The position numbers and the translations under genes are program-made. A stretch of DNA of 64,000 nt from Mycobacterium sp. (GTDB taxonomy: Bacteria > Actinomycetota > Actinomycetes > Mycobacteriales > Mycobacteriaceae): NCBI GenBank assembly GCA_018882965.1, contig VEQY01000002.1:43194-107193 (forward strand), written 5' to 3'. The notes beneath the pieces are model-generated. The model saw only the letters and a program-made list of their open reading frames with translations, was not told the DNA's origin and made no database searches. Shown piece after piece: positions 19,944 through 29,951 of this stretch. Positions within the stretch are counted from its first letter, which is position 1, and every line of letters begins with the position of its first letter.

Positions 19944-21722
19944 GTGCTGCGCAGCAACGCCGCTGGTTCGTTGCGGGCCTCCGACGCGGGCCGGACGGTC
20001 ACCCTCGCCGGCTGGGTGGCCCGGCGCCGGGACCACGGCGGTGTGATCTTCATCGACCTGCGGGATTCGTCGGGTATCACCCAGGTCGTCTTCCGGGAGA
20101 GCGCGGTGCTTGCCGCCGCGCACCGGCTGCGCGCGGAGTTCTGCGTTGCGGTGGAGGGTGTGGTGGAGATCCGCCCCGAGGGCAACGCCAATCCTGAGAT
20201 CCCCACCGGAGACGTGGAGGTGAACGCGACCGCGCTGAGGGTGCTCGGCGAGTGCGCAGCGCTTCCGTTCCAGCTCGACGAGCCGGCGGGCGAGGAGGCC
20301 CGCCTCAAGCACCGCTACCTCGACCTGCGTCGGGAAGGTGGCCCCGGTGATGCGCTGCGGTTGCGCTCACGGGCCAACGCCGCCGCCCGCGCGGTGCTGG
20401 CAGACCGCGATTTCGTCGAGATCGAGACACCCACGCTGACCCGTTCGACGCCGGAGGGCGCGCGCGACTTCCTGGTGCCCGCCCGGCTGCAGCCCGGCTC
20501 GTTCTACGCGCTGCCGCAGAGTCCCCAGCTTTTCAAGCAGCTGCTCATGGTGGCCGGCATGGAGCGCTATTACCAGATCGCCCGGTGCTACCGCGACGAG
20601 GACTTCCGCGCCGACCGGCAGCCCGAGTTCACGCAGCTGGACGTGGAGATGAGCTTCGTCAGCGCCGATGATGTGATCGCGGTGTCCGAGGAGATCCTCG
20701 CCGCGCTGTGGGCGCTGATCGGTTACGAGTTGCCGCGCCCGCTCCCGCGGATGAGCTACGCGGAGGCGATGCGGCGCTTCGGTTCGGACAAACCCGACCT
20801 GCGTTTCGGTCTGGAGCTGGTGGAGTGCACCGAATACTTCGCCGATACGCCGTTCCGGGTCTTCCAGGCGCCCTACGTCGGCGCCGTGGTGATGCCCGGC
20901 GGGGCGTCGCAGCCGCGCCGGACACTGGACGGCTGGCAGGAGTGGGCCAAGCAACGCGGTCACAGGGGACTGGCCTACGTGCTTGTCAGCGAGGACGGCA
21001 CGCTCGGCGGACCGGTGGCCAAGAACCTCTCCGACGCCGAACGCGACGGGCTGGCTGCGCACGTGGGCGCCCGGCCCGGCGACTGTGTCTTCTTCTCCGC
21101 CGGCCCGGCCAAATCATCGCGGGCGCTGCTGGGCGCCGCTCGGGGTGAGATCGCCCGCAGGCTCGACATGATCGACGACGCCGCGTGGGCCTTCGTCTGG
21201 ATCGTGGACCCGCCGCTGTTCGAGCCCGCCGACGAGGCGACCGCCGCCGGCGACGTCGCGGTGGGCTCCGGATCGTGGACGGCGGTCCATCACGCCTTCA
21301 CCGCGCCCAAACCCGGACACGAGGACCGCATCGAGACCGATCCCGGCGGGGTGCTCGCCGACGCCTACGACATCGTGTGCAACGGACACGAGATCGGAGG
21401 TGGCTCCGTGCGCATCCACCGCCGCGACGTGCAGGAAAGGGTGTTCGCGGTCATGGGTATCGGAGGTGCCGAAGCCAACGAGAAATTCGGATTCCTGTTG
21501 GAGGCGTTCACCTTCGGCGCCCCGCCGCATGGCGGAATCGCCTTCGGCTGGGACCGCATCACCGCTCTGCTGTTCGGGGCGGATTCGATCCGCGATGTGA
21601 TCGCCTTCCCCAAGTCCGGTGGCGGGGTGGACCCGCTCACCGACGCTCCTGCGCCGATCACTGCGCAGCAGCGCAAGGAGTCCGGGATCGATGCGCGGCC
21701 AGCCGATTCCGGCGGACCGTAG
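19944..21722 (+). CDS. aspS: Aspartyl-tRNA synthetase
   Basis: AspRS, 592 residues, bacterial class II type with the GAD insertion domain. The N-terminal anticodon-binding OB fold shows [20 protein letters not shown]. Motif 2 is [20 protein letters not shown], and motif 3 is the end of [21 protein letters not shown] 19944 is chosen because GAGGAG lies five bases upstream and the protein then begins [10 protein letters not shown], as in M. tuberculosis AspRS; an in-frame GTG two codons earlier overlaps the binding site. Mycobacteria lack AsnRS, so this enzyme probably also charges tRNA-Asn for amidation by GatCAB (family knowledge, not visible here). Confidence 0.97.
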   Translation: MLRSNAAGSLRASDAGRTVTLAGWVARRRDHGGVIFIDLRDSSGITQVVFRESAVLAAAHRLRAEFCVAVEGVVEIRPEGNANPEIPTGDVEVNATALRVLGECAALPFQLDEPAGEEARLKHRYLDLRREGGPGDALRLRSRANAAARAVLADRDFVEIETPTLTRSTPEGARDFLVPARLQPGSFYALPQSPQLFKQLLMVAGMERYYQIARCYRDEDFRADRQPEFTQLDVEMSFVSADDVIAVSEEILAALWALIGYELPRPLPRMSYAEAMRRFGSDKPDLRFGLELVECTEYFADTPFRVFQAPYVGAVVMPGGASQPRRTLDGWQEWAKQRGHRGLAYVLVSEDGTLGGPVAKNLSDAERDGLAAHVGARPGDCVFFSAGPAKSSRALLGAARGEIARRLDMIDDAAWAFVWIVDPPLFEPADEATAAGDVAVGSGSWTAVHHAFTAPKPGHEDRIETDPGGVLADAYDIVCNGHEIGGGSVRIHRRDVQERVFAVMGIGGAEANEKFGFLLEAFTFGAPPHGGIAFGWDRITALLFGADSIRDVIAFPKSGGGVDPLTDAPAPITAQQRKESGIDARPADSGGP

Positions 21723-21725
21723 GCT
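21720..21725 (+). promoter_or_regulatory. Candidate -10 element (TAGGCT) overlapping the aspS stop
   Basis: TAGGCT fits TANNNT and its first three bases are the aspS TAG stop. It ends six bases before the ATG at 21732, so the expected transcription start is the A of that ATG. This is the geometry of a leaderless mycobacterial promoter. Confidence 0.5.
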
Positions 21726-21731
21726 CGCCCG

Positions 21732-23075
21732 ATGGACAACACGCTCGCCTACCTCGATCAGGTCTTCTTCCTGAGTCAGCGGGCGCTCGGTCACGGACCG
21801 GTGGTCCAGATGACGTGGATCTACGACCATGACGTCGACCGCGAGGGTCTGCGCCGTTTCCTGCGCAACCTCGCGCGGGGATATCTGGGGCGGCGCGTCG
21901 AGCCCTCACCGCTGCCCTTCGGACGCCACCGATGGATCACCTGGCCCGGGCCGGCCGACGTCGAGGTCTCTCCCAAAATCATTCCACGGCAGATGATTCC
22001 GGCTTGGATCGACGAGCAGGCTGCTGTACCAATCGATCCCGAAATGCGGCCGTGGCGGATGGCGATGCAGCCGATCTCCGGGGGCGGCGCGGCGGTGACG
22101 CTGGTCGTGTCGCACAACGTCGCCGACGGCGTGGGACTGCTCAACGCAGTCGCCGCCGCGGTCAGGGGGGAGACCACCGACCTGGGTTACCGCGACACCA
22201 CGGCTCGCTCGAAGACCGCTGCGCTCGTCGAGGATGCCCGCGAGGTGCTGCGCACGGTGCCCGACATGGCCAGGGCGGTGGCCACGCTGTCCCGGGCGGC
22301 TCGGGATCTTCCGCGCTGGAGTTCGACGAGCCGGCCCGCTCGTCGCACCTCCCGCCGACCTGCGGGACGGGCCGCGTTGCACCAGCCCGTGGTGCTGCAC
22401 TCGGTCACGGCCCACGTCGACGGCCGACTCTGGGATCAGCGCGCGGAGAGCCTCGGCGGCACCAGCACGTCGCTCTTTCTCGGGATCGCGGCTCGACTCG
22501 GTGCTGCTCTGGGGTGGGCCGACGACGACGGCACGGTGAACCTGGTGATGCCGGTCAGCGAGCGCACCGGCGACGACACCCGGGGCAACGCGCTGACCGG
22601 GGTCACGCTGAGCGTGCAACCCGAGACGGTGACCACCGATCTGGCCGAGATCCGGGCGGGGGTCAAGCAGGCCCTGTCGGCTCTCAGCGAGGAGCCCATC
22701 ACCATCGGCGGGCCGCTGCCCCTGACGCCGCTGATCCCCAAGGTCGTCGCCCGCCAGGTCGAGGTCAAGGCGCTGCAGAACCGCATCATCAGCTGCTCGA
22801 CCCTCGGCGAACTCGACCCGGCCGTGAACCGGCCCGACGGCACCGACGCCGAGTGGTACGCCCTTCGCGGCGTGTGGAACACGCTGAGTTGCCGGGGCCG
22901 GCCCATTCAGCGGTCCGGCGGCCTGCTTTTCCCGCTGGAGACCGGCCGGGTCAACGGCACCGTGTTCGTCAGCGTCTGCTACGCCAGCGCCGATCCGGGC
23001 TTCGCCCCGGGACGGCTCAGGGACGCGGTGGACCGCATCCTGGCGGATTTCGGCCTGACCGGCACCGTGGAGTGA
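21732..23075 (+). CDS. CoA-dependent acyltransferase-like protein (condensation/WS-DGAT superfamily)
   Basis: A 447-residue protein with the acyltransferase signature HxxxDG seen as SHNVADGVGLLNAV near residues 124-137. Other patterns fit the superfamily of condensation domains, Pap acyltransferases and wax ester/diacylglycerol acyltransferases: NLVMPVSERTGDD in the middle and GRVNGTVFVSVCYASAD near the C-terminus. No membrane helix is apparent. The substrate is unknown. It lies directly upstream of mmpS-mmpL, and such acyltransferases in mycobacteria often make the lipid that a neighbouring MmpL exports. The ATG sits where a leaderless mRNA would begin. Confidence 0.75.
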   Translation: MDNTLAYLDQVFFLSQRALGHGPVVQMTWIYDHDVDREGLRRFLRNLARGYLGRRVEPSPLPFGRHRWITWPGPADVEVSPKIIPRQMIPAWIDEQAAVPIDPEMRPWRMAMQPISGGGAAVTLVVSHNVADGVGLLNAVAAAVRGETTDLGYRDTTARSKTAALVEDAREVLRTVPDMARAVATLSRAARDLPRWSSTSRPARRTSRRPAGRAALHQPVVLHSVTAHVDGRLWDQRAESLGGTSTSLFLGIAARLGAALGWADDDGTVNLVMPVSERTGDDTRGNALTGVTLSVQPETVTTDLAEIRAGVKQALSALSEEPITIGGPLPLTPLIPKVVARQVEVKALQNRIISCSTLGELDPAVNRPDGTDAEWYALRGVWNTLSCRGRPIQRSGGLLFPLETGRVNGTVFVSVCYASADPGFAPGRLRDAVDRILADFGLTGTVE

Positions 23076-23107
23076 CCCGCCACGCTGGCCCGCGTACCTG
23101 TTAGACC

Positions 23108-23113
23108 TACTAT
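23108..23113 (+). promoter_or_regulatory. Candidate -10 element (TACTAT) for mmpS-mmpL
   Basis: TACTAT fits TANNNT in an unusually AT-rich stretch after the acyltransferase gene. Transcription would begin near 23120, a few bases before the GTG at 23125, giving a very short leader. Confidence 0.45.
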
Positions 23114-23124
23114 GTAGTGGTGGT

Positions 23125-23664
23125 GTGGATGGTCGGGTGGCGCCTCGCGGCGGGCGGCGGGTCGTGACGGTGGACAACCCGGCCGACGCACCGGCCCAGC
23201 CGAAACCACCGCGACGGGGCCCGGGCTACTGGATGGTGCAGGTCATCCGGCGCGGGTGGATGGTCCTGCTGATCCTGATGGTGGTGGCGATCGCGGCTTT
23301 CGCGGTCGACCGGTTGCGCGGCGTGTTCGGCAAGACCGAGACGACCCGTCCCGGCAGCGGCCTGGTCAACGACCCTGAACCCTTCAACCCCAAAACCGTC
23401 GTCTACGAGATCTTCGGGCCCGCCGGGACGGTGGCCACCATCAACTACCTAGACCTTGACGCCGATCCGCAGATCGTCCGCGACGTCACCCTGCCCTGGT
23501 CGCTCACGCTGGAGACGACCGCGCCCGCGGCCGCCGCCAACATCGTCGCCCAGGGCAACAGCGACACCATCGGATGCCGCATCATCGTCGACGGCGAGTT
23601 GAAGGACGAACGGGTGTCGAACGAGGTCAACGCGCAGACCTTCTGTCTGGTCAAATCCGGATGA
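23125..23664 (+). CDS. MmpS-family membrane protein
   Basis: A 179-residue MmpS accessory protein. A Pro-rich, basic cytoplasmic N-terminus ([14 protein letters not shown]) is followed by one membrane helix ([18 protein letters not shown]) and an external beta-sandwich domain with [49 protein letters not shown] and a terminal TFCLVKSG; the two cysteines likely form the family disulfide. GTG 23125 fits the AT-rich promoter-like sequence just upstream; GTG 23164 is an alternative giving 166 residues. The stop overlaps the mmpL ATG (ATGA). MmpS proteins assist MmpL transporters in moving lipids or siderophores. Confidence 0.9.
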   Translation: MDGRVAPRGGRRVVTVDNPADAPAQPKPPRRGPGYWMVQVIRRGWMVLLILMVVAIAAFAVDRLRGVFGKTETTRPGSGLVNDPEPFNPKTVVYEIFGPAGTVATINYLDLDADPQIVRDVTLPWSLTLETTAPAAAANIVAQGNSDTIGCRIIVDGELKDERVSNEVNAQTFCLVKSG

Positions 23665-26579
23665 TCACCCTGTCCCGGCCGCGGCGGGTCAACTCGGACG
23701 AACGCCCCGAGCGCCCCGCGCGCTCCGCCGTCCCGCTCTGGATCCGCCGGCTGGCGATACCGATCATCCTGGGCTGGGTGGCGCTGACCGTCATCACCAA
23801 CGTCGCGGTGCCCACGATTGAGGCGGTTGGTCAGGCCCAGGCGGTGCCGATGGCCGCCGACGACGCCCCGTCGACGATCGCGATGAAACGCATCGGCGAG
23901 GTCTTCGGCGAATTCGACTCCAACACCTCGGTCATGATCGTGCTCGAGGGCCAGGAACCGCTGGGCGACGAGGCCCGCAGCTACTACTCCGAGATCGTCA
24001 GCAGGCTGAACGCCGACACCAAGCATGTCGAGCATGTCCAGGACTTCTGGAGTGACCCGCTGACCGCGGCCGGATCGCAGAGTGCGGACGGTAAAGCCGC
24101 CTATGTGCAGGTGTATCTCGCCGGGAACATGGGCGAGGGCCTGGCCAACGAGTCGGTGGAGGCCACGCAGCGGATCGTCGAGAGCGTGGCGGCCCCACCC
24201 GGGGTGAAGACTTACGTCACCGGCCCTTCGGCTCTGGTGGCCGACACCCACATCGCCGGTGACCGCAGCCTGCACTACATCACGGTGCTGACCTTCGGCG
24301 TGATCACCATCATGCTGCTGTTCGTCTATCGCTCGGTGGTCACCGTGGCGCTGGCGCTGGTCATGGTCTTCCTGGGCGTGGCGGTGGCCCGCGGCGTCGT
24401 CGCCTTCGCCGGCCATTTCCAGCTGATCGGGTTGTCGACCTTCGCGGTGAACCTGCTCACCATGATGGCGATCGCGGCCGGAACCGACTACGTGATTTTC
24501 CTGTTCGGCCGCTACCAGGAAGCCAGGTCCAAGGGACTCGATCGGGAGTCCGCCTACTACGAGATGTATCGGGGCACGGCACACGTCATCCTCGGTTCGG
24601 GGCTGACCATCGCCGGGGCGATGCTCTGCCTGCACTTCACCCGCCTGCCGACCTTCCAGTCGCTGGGTATCCCGCTGTTCCTTGGCATGCTGGTGGTGGT
24701 CATCGCCGCGCTCACGCTCGGACCGGCGGTGATCACCGTGGCCAGCGGGCTCAACGGTCTGGAGCCCAAGCGCGCCATGAGGATTCGGTTCTGGCGCAGG
24801 ATCGGGGCCGCGATCGTACGCTGGCCGGGTCCGATCCTCGTCGCGACGGCCGCGCTCTCGCTCGTCGGCCTGCTCGCGTTGCCCGGTTATCGGACCGATT
24901 ACAACGACCGCCACTATCTCCCGACCGATATCCCCGCTGCCGAGGGCTACGCGGCCGCCGAGCGACACTTCCCGGCAGCCAGGCTCAGCCCGGAGATGCT
25001 CATGCTCGAGAGCGATCATGACATGCGGAATTCAGCCGACTTCCTGGTGATCGAGCGCGTCGCCAAGGCGATCTTCGGGCAACCGGGGGTCGGTCGCGTG
25101 CAGAGCATCACCCGTCCGCAGGGCACCCCGATCGAACACACCTCGATTCCGTTCATGATCGGCATGCAAGGCACCTTGCAGACGATGAACATGTCCTATC
25201 TGCAGGACCGCATGGACGACATGCTCAAGATGGGCGACGAGATGCAGGTCAACGTCGATGCCATGCGCAAGATGTATGACCTCATGGGCGAACTCAACGC
25301 CACCACCCAGTCGATGGTCGGGAAGATGAATCTCACCCTGGCCGACCTCCAGGATCTGCGCGACCACGTCGCAGACTTCGACGACTTCTTTCGTCCGATA
25401 CGCAACTACTTCTACTGGGAGCCGCACTGCTTCGACATACCGGTCTGCTGGGCCATGAGGTCGGTCTTCGACACCATCGACGGACTCGATACGACGACGG
25501 ACACCTTCCAGACCCTCATGCCGGACTTGGAGATGCTGAACCAACTAACCGCTCAGATGCGCACCATCATGCCGCCGATGATCGCGACCATGGAGTCGAT
25601 GCGCACGATGCAGTTGACCATGCAGAGCACGCAGTCCGGCATGTACGACCAGATGCAGGCCATGCAGGAGAACCAGACCGCGATGGGCAAGGCCTTCGAC
25701 GAGGCCAAGAACGACGACTCCTTCTATCTGCCGCCCGAGGTGTTCGAGAACGCCGAGTTCAAGCGCGGTATGGACATGTTCCTGTCCCCGGACGGGAAGG
25801 CGGTGCGGTTCATCATCTCCCACGAGGGCGACCCGATGTCGCCGGAGGGTCTCAAGCTGGTTGATCCGATCAAGAACGCGGCATTCGAGGCGATCAAGGG
25901 CACTCCGCTGGAGGGTTCCAAGATCTATCTGACCGGCGCGGCGACCAGTTTCAAGGATCTGCAGGAGGGCGCGAACTACGACCTGCTGATTGCGGGTGTC
26001 GCCGCGCTGTGTCTGATCTTCATCATCATGCTGATCGTGACCCGGGCGGTGGTCGCCGCGGCGGTGATCGTCGGCACCGTGGTCTTCTCCCTCGGCGCGT
26101 CATTCGGACTGTCGGTCCTGATCTGGCAGGACATCCTCGGCCGCCCGTTGCACTGGATGGTGCTGGCGATGTCGGTCATCATCCTGTTGGCGGTGGGCTC
26201 GGACTACAACCTGCTGCTGGTGGCCCGCTTCAAGGAGGAGGTCGGTGCCGGGATCAACACCGGGATCATCAGGTCCATGGGCGGCACCGGCTCGGTGGTG
26301 ACCGCGGCCGGTTTGGTCTTCGCGATGACGATGGCGGCGATGGCGTTCAGCGAACTGAAGATCCTGGCCCAGGTCGGTACGACCATCGGCTTGGGTCTTC
26401 TGTTCGACACCCTGGTGATCCGGGCCTTCATGACCCCGTCGATCGCCGCGCTGCTCGGCCGCTGGTTCTGGTGGCCGCAGGTGGTGCGCCAGCGCCCGGC
26501 TCCGCAGGACTGGCCGACGCCCCCGGAGCGGACCGCCACTACCGATGAGCTGCCGCGTCACGCCGCGGCACCCGCCTAG
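23661..26579 (+). CDS. MmpL-family RND transporter
   Basis: A 972-residue RND transporter of the MmpL4/MmpL5 size class. It has an N-terminal helix ([20 protein letters not shown]), a first external domain, a first helix bundle with the proton-relay Asp-Tyr in [17 protein letters not shown], a long second external domain, and a second bundle with the matching [15 protein letters not shown]. The second external domain holds a methionine-rich, helical stretch coded by about 25160-25720, likely the long coiled coil of MmpL4/5-type proteins. Translation is coupled to mmpS by an ATGA overlap. The cargo is unknown; the upstream acyltransferase suggests an acylated lipid. Confidence 0.94.
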   Translation: MITLSRPRRVNSDERPERPARSAVPLWIRRLAIPIILGWVALTVITNVAVPTIEAVGQAQAVPMAADDAPSTIAMKRIGEVFGEFDSNTSVMIVLEGQEPLGDEARSYYSEIVSRLNADTKHVEHVQDFWSDPLTAAGSQSADGKAAYVQVYLAGNMGEGLANESVEATQRIVESVAAPPGVKTYVTGPSALVADTHIAGDRSLHYITVLTFGVITIMLLFVYRSVVTVALALVMVFLGVAVARGVVAFAGHFQLIGLSTFAVNLLTMMAIAAGTDYVIFLFGRYQEARSKGLDRESAYYEMYRGTAHVILGSGLTIAGAMLCLHFTRLPTFQSLGIPLFLGMLVVVIAALTLGPAVITVASGLNGLEPKRAMRIRFWRRIGAAIVRWPGPILVATAALSLVGLLALPGYRTDYNDRHYLPTDIPAAEGYAAAERHFPAARLSPEMLMLESDHDMRNSADFLVIERVAKAIFGQPGVGRVQSITRPQGTPIEHTSIPFMIGMQGTLQTMNMSYLQDRMDDMLKMGDEMQVNVDAMRKMYDLMGELNATTQSMVGKMNLTLADLQDLRDHVADFDDFFRPIRNYFYWEPHCFDIPVCWAMRSVFDTIDGLDTTTDTFQTLMPDLEMLNQLTAQMRTIMPPMIATMESMRTMQLTMQSTQSGMYDQMQAMQENQTAMGKAFDEAKNDDSFYLPPEVFENAEFKRGMDMFLSPDGKAVRFIISHEGDPMSPEGLKLVDPIKNAAFEAIKGTPLEGSKIYLTGAATSFKDLQEGANYDLLIAGVAALCLIFIIMLIVTRAVVAAAVIVGTVVFSLGASFGLSVLIWQDILGRPLHWMVLAMSVIILLAVGSDYNLLLVARFKEEVGAGINTGIIRSMGGTGSVVTAAGLVFAMTMAAMAFSELKILAQVGTTIGLGLLFDTLVIRAFMTPSIAALLGRWFWWPQVVRQRPAPQDWPTPPERTATTDELPRHAAAPA

Positions 26580-26615
26580 CCGGGCGCCGCGCGGCCGGCG
26601 TGGTAAGCCTGAACC

Positions 26616-27950
26616 GTGTCCGACAGCTTGTTTGACCTGCCGGCCGCGGACGTCTCGGCCGCTGATCAGCCGGTACCCGCCGGGGCCCCACTGGCGGTGC
26701 GGATGCGGCCGACCCGTCTCGACGAGGTGGTCGGTCAGGATCATGTGCTCGGGCCGGGTTCTCCACTCCGGCGTCTCGTCGAGGGCAGCGGCGCGGCGTC
26801 GGTGATTCTCTACGGGCCCCCGGGCACCGGAAAGACCACCCTGGCCTCGCTGGTCTCCCAGTCCACCGGTCGGCGATTCGAGGCGCTCTCGGCGCTCACC
26901 GCCGGGGTCAAGGAGGTGCGGGCCGTCGTCGAGGAAGCCCGCCGGGCCCTGCTCCACGGCCGGCAGACGGTGTTGTTCATCGACGAGGTGCACCGCTTCT
27001 CCAAGACGCAGCAGGACGCGTTGCTCGCGGCGGTGGAGAACAGGGTGGTACTGCTGGTCGCGGCGACCACGGAGAACCCGTCGTTCTCGGTGGTGGCCCC
27101 GCTGCTGTCGCGCTCGCTGATCGTGCAGTTGCGCCCGCTGGGCGCCGACCACATCCGTGCGGTGGTGCGTCGCGCGATCGCCGATCCGCGCGGACTGGGA
27201 GGCGCGGTCGACGTCCGCGACGACGCGGTCGAGCTGCTGGTGGCGTTGTCCGCGGGGGATGCGCGCCGGGCGCTGACCGCGCTGGAGGTCGCCGCGGAGA
27301 CCGCGACGGGCGGGGAGGTCACCGTCGAGGCGGTTGAGCGGTCGCTGGACCGCGCCGCGGTGCGCTACGACCGTGACGGCGATCAGCACTACGACGTCGT
27401 CAGCGCTTTCATCAAGTCCGTCCGCGGATCCGATGTCGACGCGGCCCTGCACTACCTGGCGCGGATGCTGGTGGCCGGTGAGGACCCTCGATTCGTCGCC
27501 CGCCGGCTGATGATCCTGGCCAGCGAGGACATCGGGATGGCTGATCCCACCGCGCTGCTCACCGCGGTGGCGGCCGCGCAGACCGTCGCCCTGATCGGCA
27601 TGCCCGAGGCCCAGCTGACCCTGGCGCAGGCCACGGTGCACTTGGCCACCGCACCGAAATCCAACGCCGTCACCACCGCGCTGTCCGCGGCCATGAACGA
27701 CGTGCGGGCGGGCAAGGCCGGTCCGGTGCCGACCCATCTGCGCGACGGCCACTACGCCGGGGCGGCCGCACTCGGCCACGCGCAGGGTTACCACTATCCG
27801 CATGACGACCCCGACGGCGTGGTGGCCCAGCAGTACCCGCCGGCCGACCTCGTTGACGTCGACTACTACCGGCCGACCGGCCGCGGCGCCGAACGGGATA
27901 TCGGCGGTCGGCTGGCCAAGCTGCGCGCCATCATCCGCCGGCGACGCTGA
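26616..27950 (+). CDS. rarA: Replication-associated recombination ATPase RarA (MgsA)
   Basis: A 444-residue AAA+ ATPase of the RarA/MgsA/WRNIP1 family, counterpart of Rv2559c, which acts at stalled replication forks. Walker A is GPPGTGKT (residues 67-74), Walker B is [19 protein letters not shown] and sensor 1 is [11 protein letters not shown]. The C-terminal clamp-loader-like part has [13 protein letters not shown] and [12 protein letters not shown], both typical of RarA. The GTG start lies 36 bases after mmpL. TAAGCC sits six bases before the GTG, close to a leaderless promoter pattern but lacking the final T. The next gene is LexA controlled. Confidence 0.95.
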   Translation: MSDSLFDLPAADVSAADQPVPAGAPLAVRMRPTRLDEVVGQDHVLGPGSPLRRLVEGSGAASVILYGPPGTGKTTLASLVSQSTGRRFEALSALTAGVKEVRAVVEEARRALLHGRQTVLFIDEVHRFSKTQQDALLAAVENRVVLLVAATTENPSFSVVAPLLSRSLIVQLRPLGADHIRAVVRRAIADPRGLGGAVDVRDDAVELLVALSAGDARRALTALEVAAETATGGEVTVEAVERSLDRAAVRYDRDGDQHYDVVSAFIKSVRGSDVDAALHYLARMLVAGEDPRFVARRLMILASEDIGMADPTALLTAVAAAQTVALIGMPEAQLTLAQATVHLATAPKSNAVTTALSAAMNDVRAGKAGPVPTHLRDGHYAGAAALGHAQGYHYPHDDPDGVVAQQYPPADLVDVDYYRPTGRGAERDIGGRLAKLRAIIRRRR

Positions 27951-27971
27951 TCGGTTGTCGGGCCCGGTCGT

Positions 27972-27977
27972 TATACT
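27972..27977 (+). promoter_or_regulatory. -10 element (TATACT) for the HNH gene, under LexA
   Basis: TATACT is a near-consensus -10 and ends seven bases before the GTG at 27985, so the mRNA should be leaderless or nearly so. Its last base is the first base of the LexA box, so bound LexA would block RNA polymerase. Confidence 0.7.
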
Positions 27978-27992
27978 CGAACACGTGTTCGA
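27977..27992. promoter_or_regulatory. LexA (SOS) box, perfect palindrome
   Basis: TCGAACACGTGTTCGA is a perfect 16-base palindrome and an exact match to the published mycobacterial SOS box TCGAAC-N4-GTTCGA. It covers the end of the -10 element, the transcription start and the GTG start codon of the HNH gene. LexA binding here should repress the gene until DNA damage. 13E12-family genes with LexA boxes are known in M. tuberculosis. Confidence 0.9.
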
Positions 27993-29457
27993 TAACCCTG
28001 AGCCGGGAGCGCTGGCCGCCGTCGAGGACGCTGCGGTCGTCGACGCGGTTGAGGGCTGGGCGCGCGGTGAGAACGCTGCGGCGGCGCGGCGGCTGGCGGC
28101 CATCGGTGAGCTCGTCGCACGGCGCTGTTCGGCCGGCGGGGCCGATCCGGACGTGGTGGACGAACGGGCACGGTGGGCCTGCGACCCCTGGGATGCCACC
28201 GCCGCAGAAGTCGGGGCCGCGCTGGGGATCAGCTCTCGCCGGGCATCCTCGCAGATGTACCTCGCCCAATCGCTGCGGGAGCGTTTGCCCAGGGTCAACG
28301 CACTGTTCCTCTCCGGCCGGATCGGGGCGCGGCTGGTGGCCACGATCTCGTGGCGCACGCACTGTGTGGTGGGTGCGGCGGAGATGGCCGCCATCGATGC
28401 GGAGATCGCTGGCGCCGCGCAGTGCTGGGGCCCGCTGTCGGACCGCCGGGTCGAGGCGCTGATCGACATGGCGGTGGACGCCCATGACCCGCAGGCCAGG
28501 GTGTGGTTCCTGGAATCCGCCCGGGGGATGGACGTGCAGTTCGGCAAGCCCGATGACGACAGTGGCACGCGGTCGGTGTGGGGCCGGCTGTTCGCCACGC
28601 ACGCTGAACTGATCGAACGGCGGATCACCGCCATCGCGCGCGCGGTGTGCGACGCCGACCCTCGCCCGATCGGGCAGCGGCGCGCTGAGGCGCTGGGCGC
28701 TGTCTTCGCCGGCGCCGATCGCATCGCCTGCCAGTGCGGTGCGCCGGACTGTCGCAATCCGGCCGAGTCGCTCAAGGAATCAGTGGTAATCCATGTCGTC
28801 GCCGATCAGGCCGCGGTCGACCAGGCCCGCGCCGGTGGATCACGTGACCAGCGGGGGCAGGGCTCACCCTGCGCGCCGACGCCGCTGCGGCGCGCGTTGA
28901 TGACCAACGGCGGGGTGATCCCCAATCCGCTTCTCGAGCAACTCATTCGGGAAGGTGCGCGGATCGTCCCGCTGACCGCCCCCTGCGAGAAGGCCGAAGC
29001 CCGCTACCGGCCGTCGACGGCACTGCAACGCTTTGTCCGCTGCCGCGACCTCACCTGCCGCTTTCCCGGCTGTGATGCGCCGGCGGAGGTCTGCGACATC
29101 GATCACGCCATCGCCTACCCGCTCGGGCCCACCCACCCGTCCAACCTCCGCTGCCTCTGCCGCAAACACCACTTGTTGCGGACCTTCTGGGTCGGCCGGG
29201 GCGGCTGGCGGGATCGGCAACTGCCCGACGGCACCATCGTCTGGACCGCTCCGACCGGACACACCTACATCACCCGCCCGGGTGCCCTGCTCTATTTCCC
29301 GGGCTGGAAAACCAGCACCGGGGCGCTCCGTCGTGTCGATGGTGACCTACCGGAACCGGCCGGCCGCGCACTGCGCATGCCCCGGCGCCGTAGCACCCGC
29401 CAAACCGAACGGGCCCGCCGGATCACCAACCGCCGCGCCTACTGCGACACGGGCTGA
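27985..29457 (+). CDS. 13E12-family protein, DUF222 with C-terminal HNH nuclease domain
   Basis: A 490-residue protein of the mycobacterial 13E12 repeat family: an N-terminal DUF222 helical region (for example SRRASSQMYLAQSLRERLP, HDPQARVWFLESARGMD) and a C-terminal HNH motif. The HNH part shows CRDLTCRFPGCDAP, then DIDHAIAYPLGPTHPSNL (Asp371-His374) and CLCRKHH, giving the expected Cys pairs and catalytic His. GTG 27985 is supported by the -10 element and LexA box at the right distance; the frame upstream overlaps rarA. These genes are multicopy and SOS-induced in mycobacteria, but their biological role is not settled. Confidence 0.9.
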   Translation: MFDNPEPGALAAVEDAAVVDAVEGWARGENAAAARRLAAIGELVARRCSAGGADPDVVDERARWACDPWDATAAEVGAALGISSRRASSQMYLAQSLRERLPRVNALFLSGRIGARLVATISWRTHCVVGAAEMAAIDAEIAGAAQCWGPLSDRRVEALIDMAVDAHDPQARVWFLESARGMDVQFGKPDDDSGTRSVWGRLFATHAELIERRITAIARAVCDADPRPIGQRRAEALGAVFAGADRIACQCGAPDCRNPAESLKESVVIHVVADQAAVDQARAGGSRDQRGQGSPCAPTPLRRALMTNGGVIPNPLLEQLIREGARIVPLTAPCEKAEARYRPSTALQRFVRCRDLTCRFPGCDAPAEVCDIDHAIAYPLGPTHPSNLRCLCRKHHLLRTFWVGRGGWRDRQLPDGTIVWTAPTGHTYITRPGALLYFPGWKTSTGALRRVDGDLPEPAGRALRMPRRRSTRQTERARRITNRRAYCDTG

Positions 29458-29479
29458 GCCCAGACCCGTCGGGCGCTTC

Positions 29480-29485
29480 TAAGCT
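29480..29485 (+). promoter_or_regulatory. Candidate -10 element (TAAGCT), leaderless
   Basis: TAAGCT fits TANNNT and ends seven bases before the GTG at 29493, so the transcript would start at or one base before the start codon. Confidence 0.5.
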
Positions 29486-29492
29486 GGAGCGC

Positions 29493-29897
29493 GTGGATTC
29501 CGAGGTGCTCGACATCGATACCGCCCGACGCCGGACTGTCGATGTGACCGGCCAGCTCCGGGACTTCTGCGCTGCCCGGGGGAGCGGGTTGTGCAACGTC
29601 TTCGTCCCGCATGCCACCGCGGGTCTTGCGATCATCGAGACCGGGTCGGGCTCCGACGCCGACCTCGTCGACGCCCTGGAGCGGCTGCTGCCGCGCGACG
29701 ATCGCTACCGGCATGCGCACGGCTCGCCCGGACATGGTGCCGACCACGTGCTGCCCGGGATCGTCTCACCGTCGGTGACCGTGCCGGTGGCCGACGGCCG
29801 TCCGCTGCTGGGCACCTGGCAGAGCGTGGTGCTGGTCGACCTCAACTCGGATAACCCGCGGCGAACGGTGCGACTGAGCTTCCTGGCCGCCCGGTAG
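29493..29897 (+). CDS. YjbQ family protein (UPF0047)
   Basis: A 134-residue YjbQ/UPF0047 protein, counterpart of Rv2556c. Typical stretches are CNVFVPHATAGLAIIETGSG near residues 36-55, HGSPGHGADHVLPGIVSPSV and GTWQSVVLVDLNSDNPRR; the conserved His and Asp/Glu residues of the family trimer site are present. Some members show weak thiamine-phosphate synthase activity in E. coli, but the physiological role is not established. The stop codon lies within the candidate alaS promoter. Confidence 0.92.
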   Translation: MDSEVLDIDTARRRTVDVTGQLRDFCAARGSGLCNVFVPHATAGLAIIETGSGSDADLVDALERLLPRDDRYRHAHGSPGHGADHVLPGIVSPSVTVPVADGRPLLGTWQSVVLVDLNSDNPRRTVRLSFLAAR

Positions 29898-29900
29898 GGT
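29895..29900 (+). promoter_or_regulatory. Candidate -10 element (TAGGGT) for alaS
   Basis: TAGGGT fits TANNNT and begins on the TAG stop of the YjbQ gene. Transcription would start near 29907, giving about 45 bases of leader before the alaS GTG. Confidence 0.45.
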
Positions 29901-29951
29901 GGTGCGGTCGCCGAGGGGCGGCCAGACAACACGCGAGGACAGTCCACAGCC

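Noticed and set aside
23445..25019. A 524-codon antisense frame over mmpS-mmpL
   Set aside because: Low-complexity His/Asp/Arg/Gly sequence complementary to a clear MmpS/MmpL pair.
26100..28775. An 891-codon antisense frame over mmpL, rarA and the HNH gene
   Set aside because: It crosses three well-supported genes, has no recognisable motif, and shows the composition of a shadow frame.
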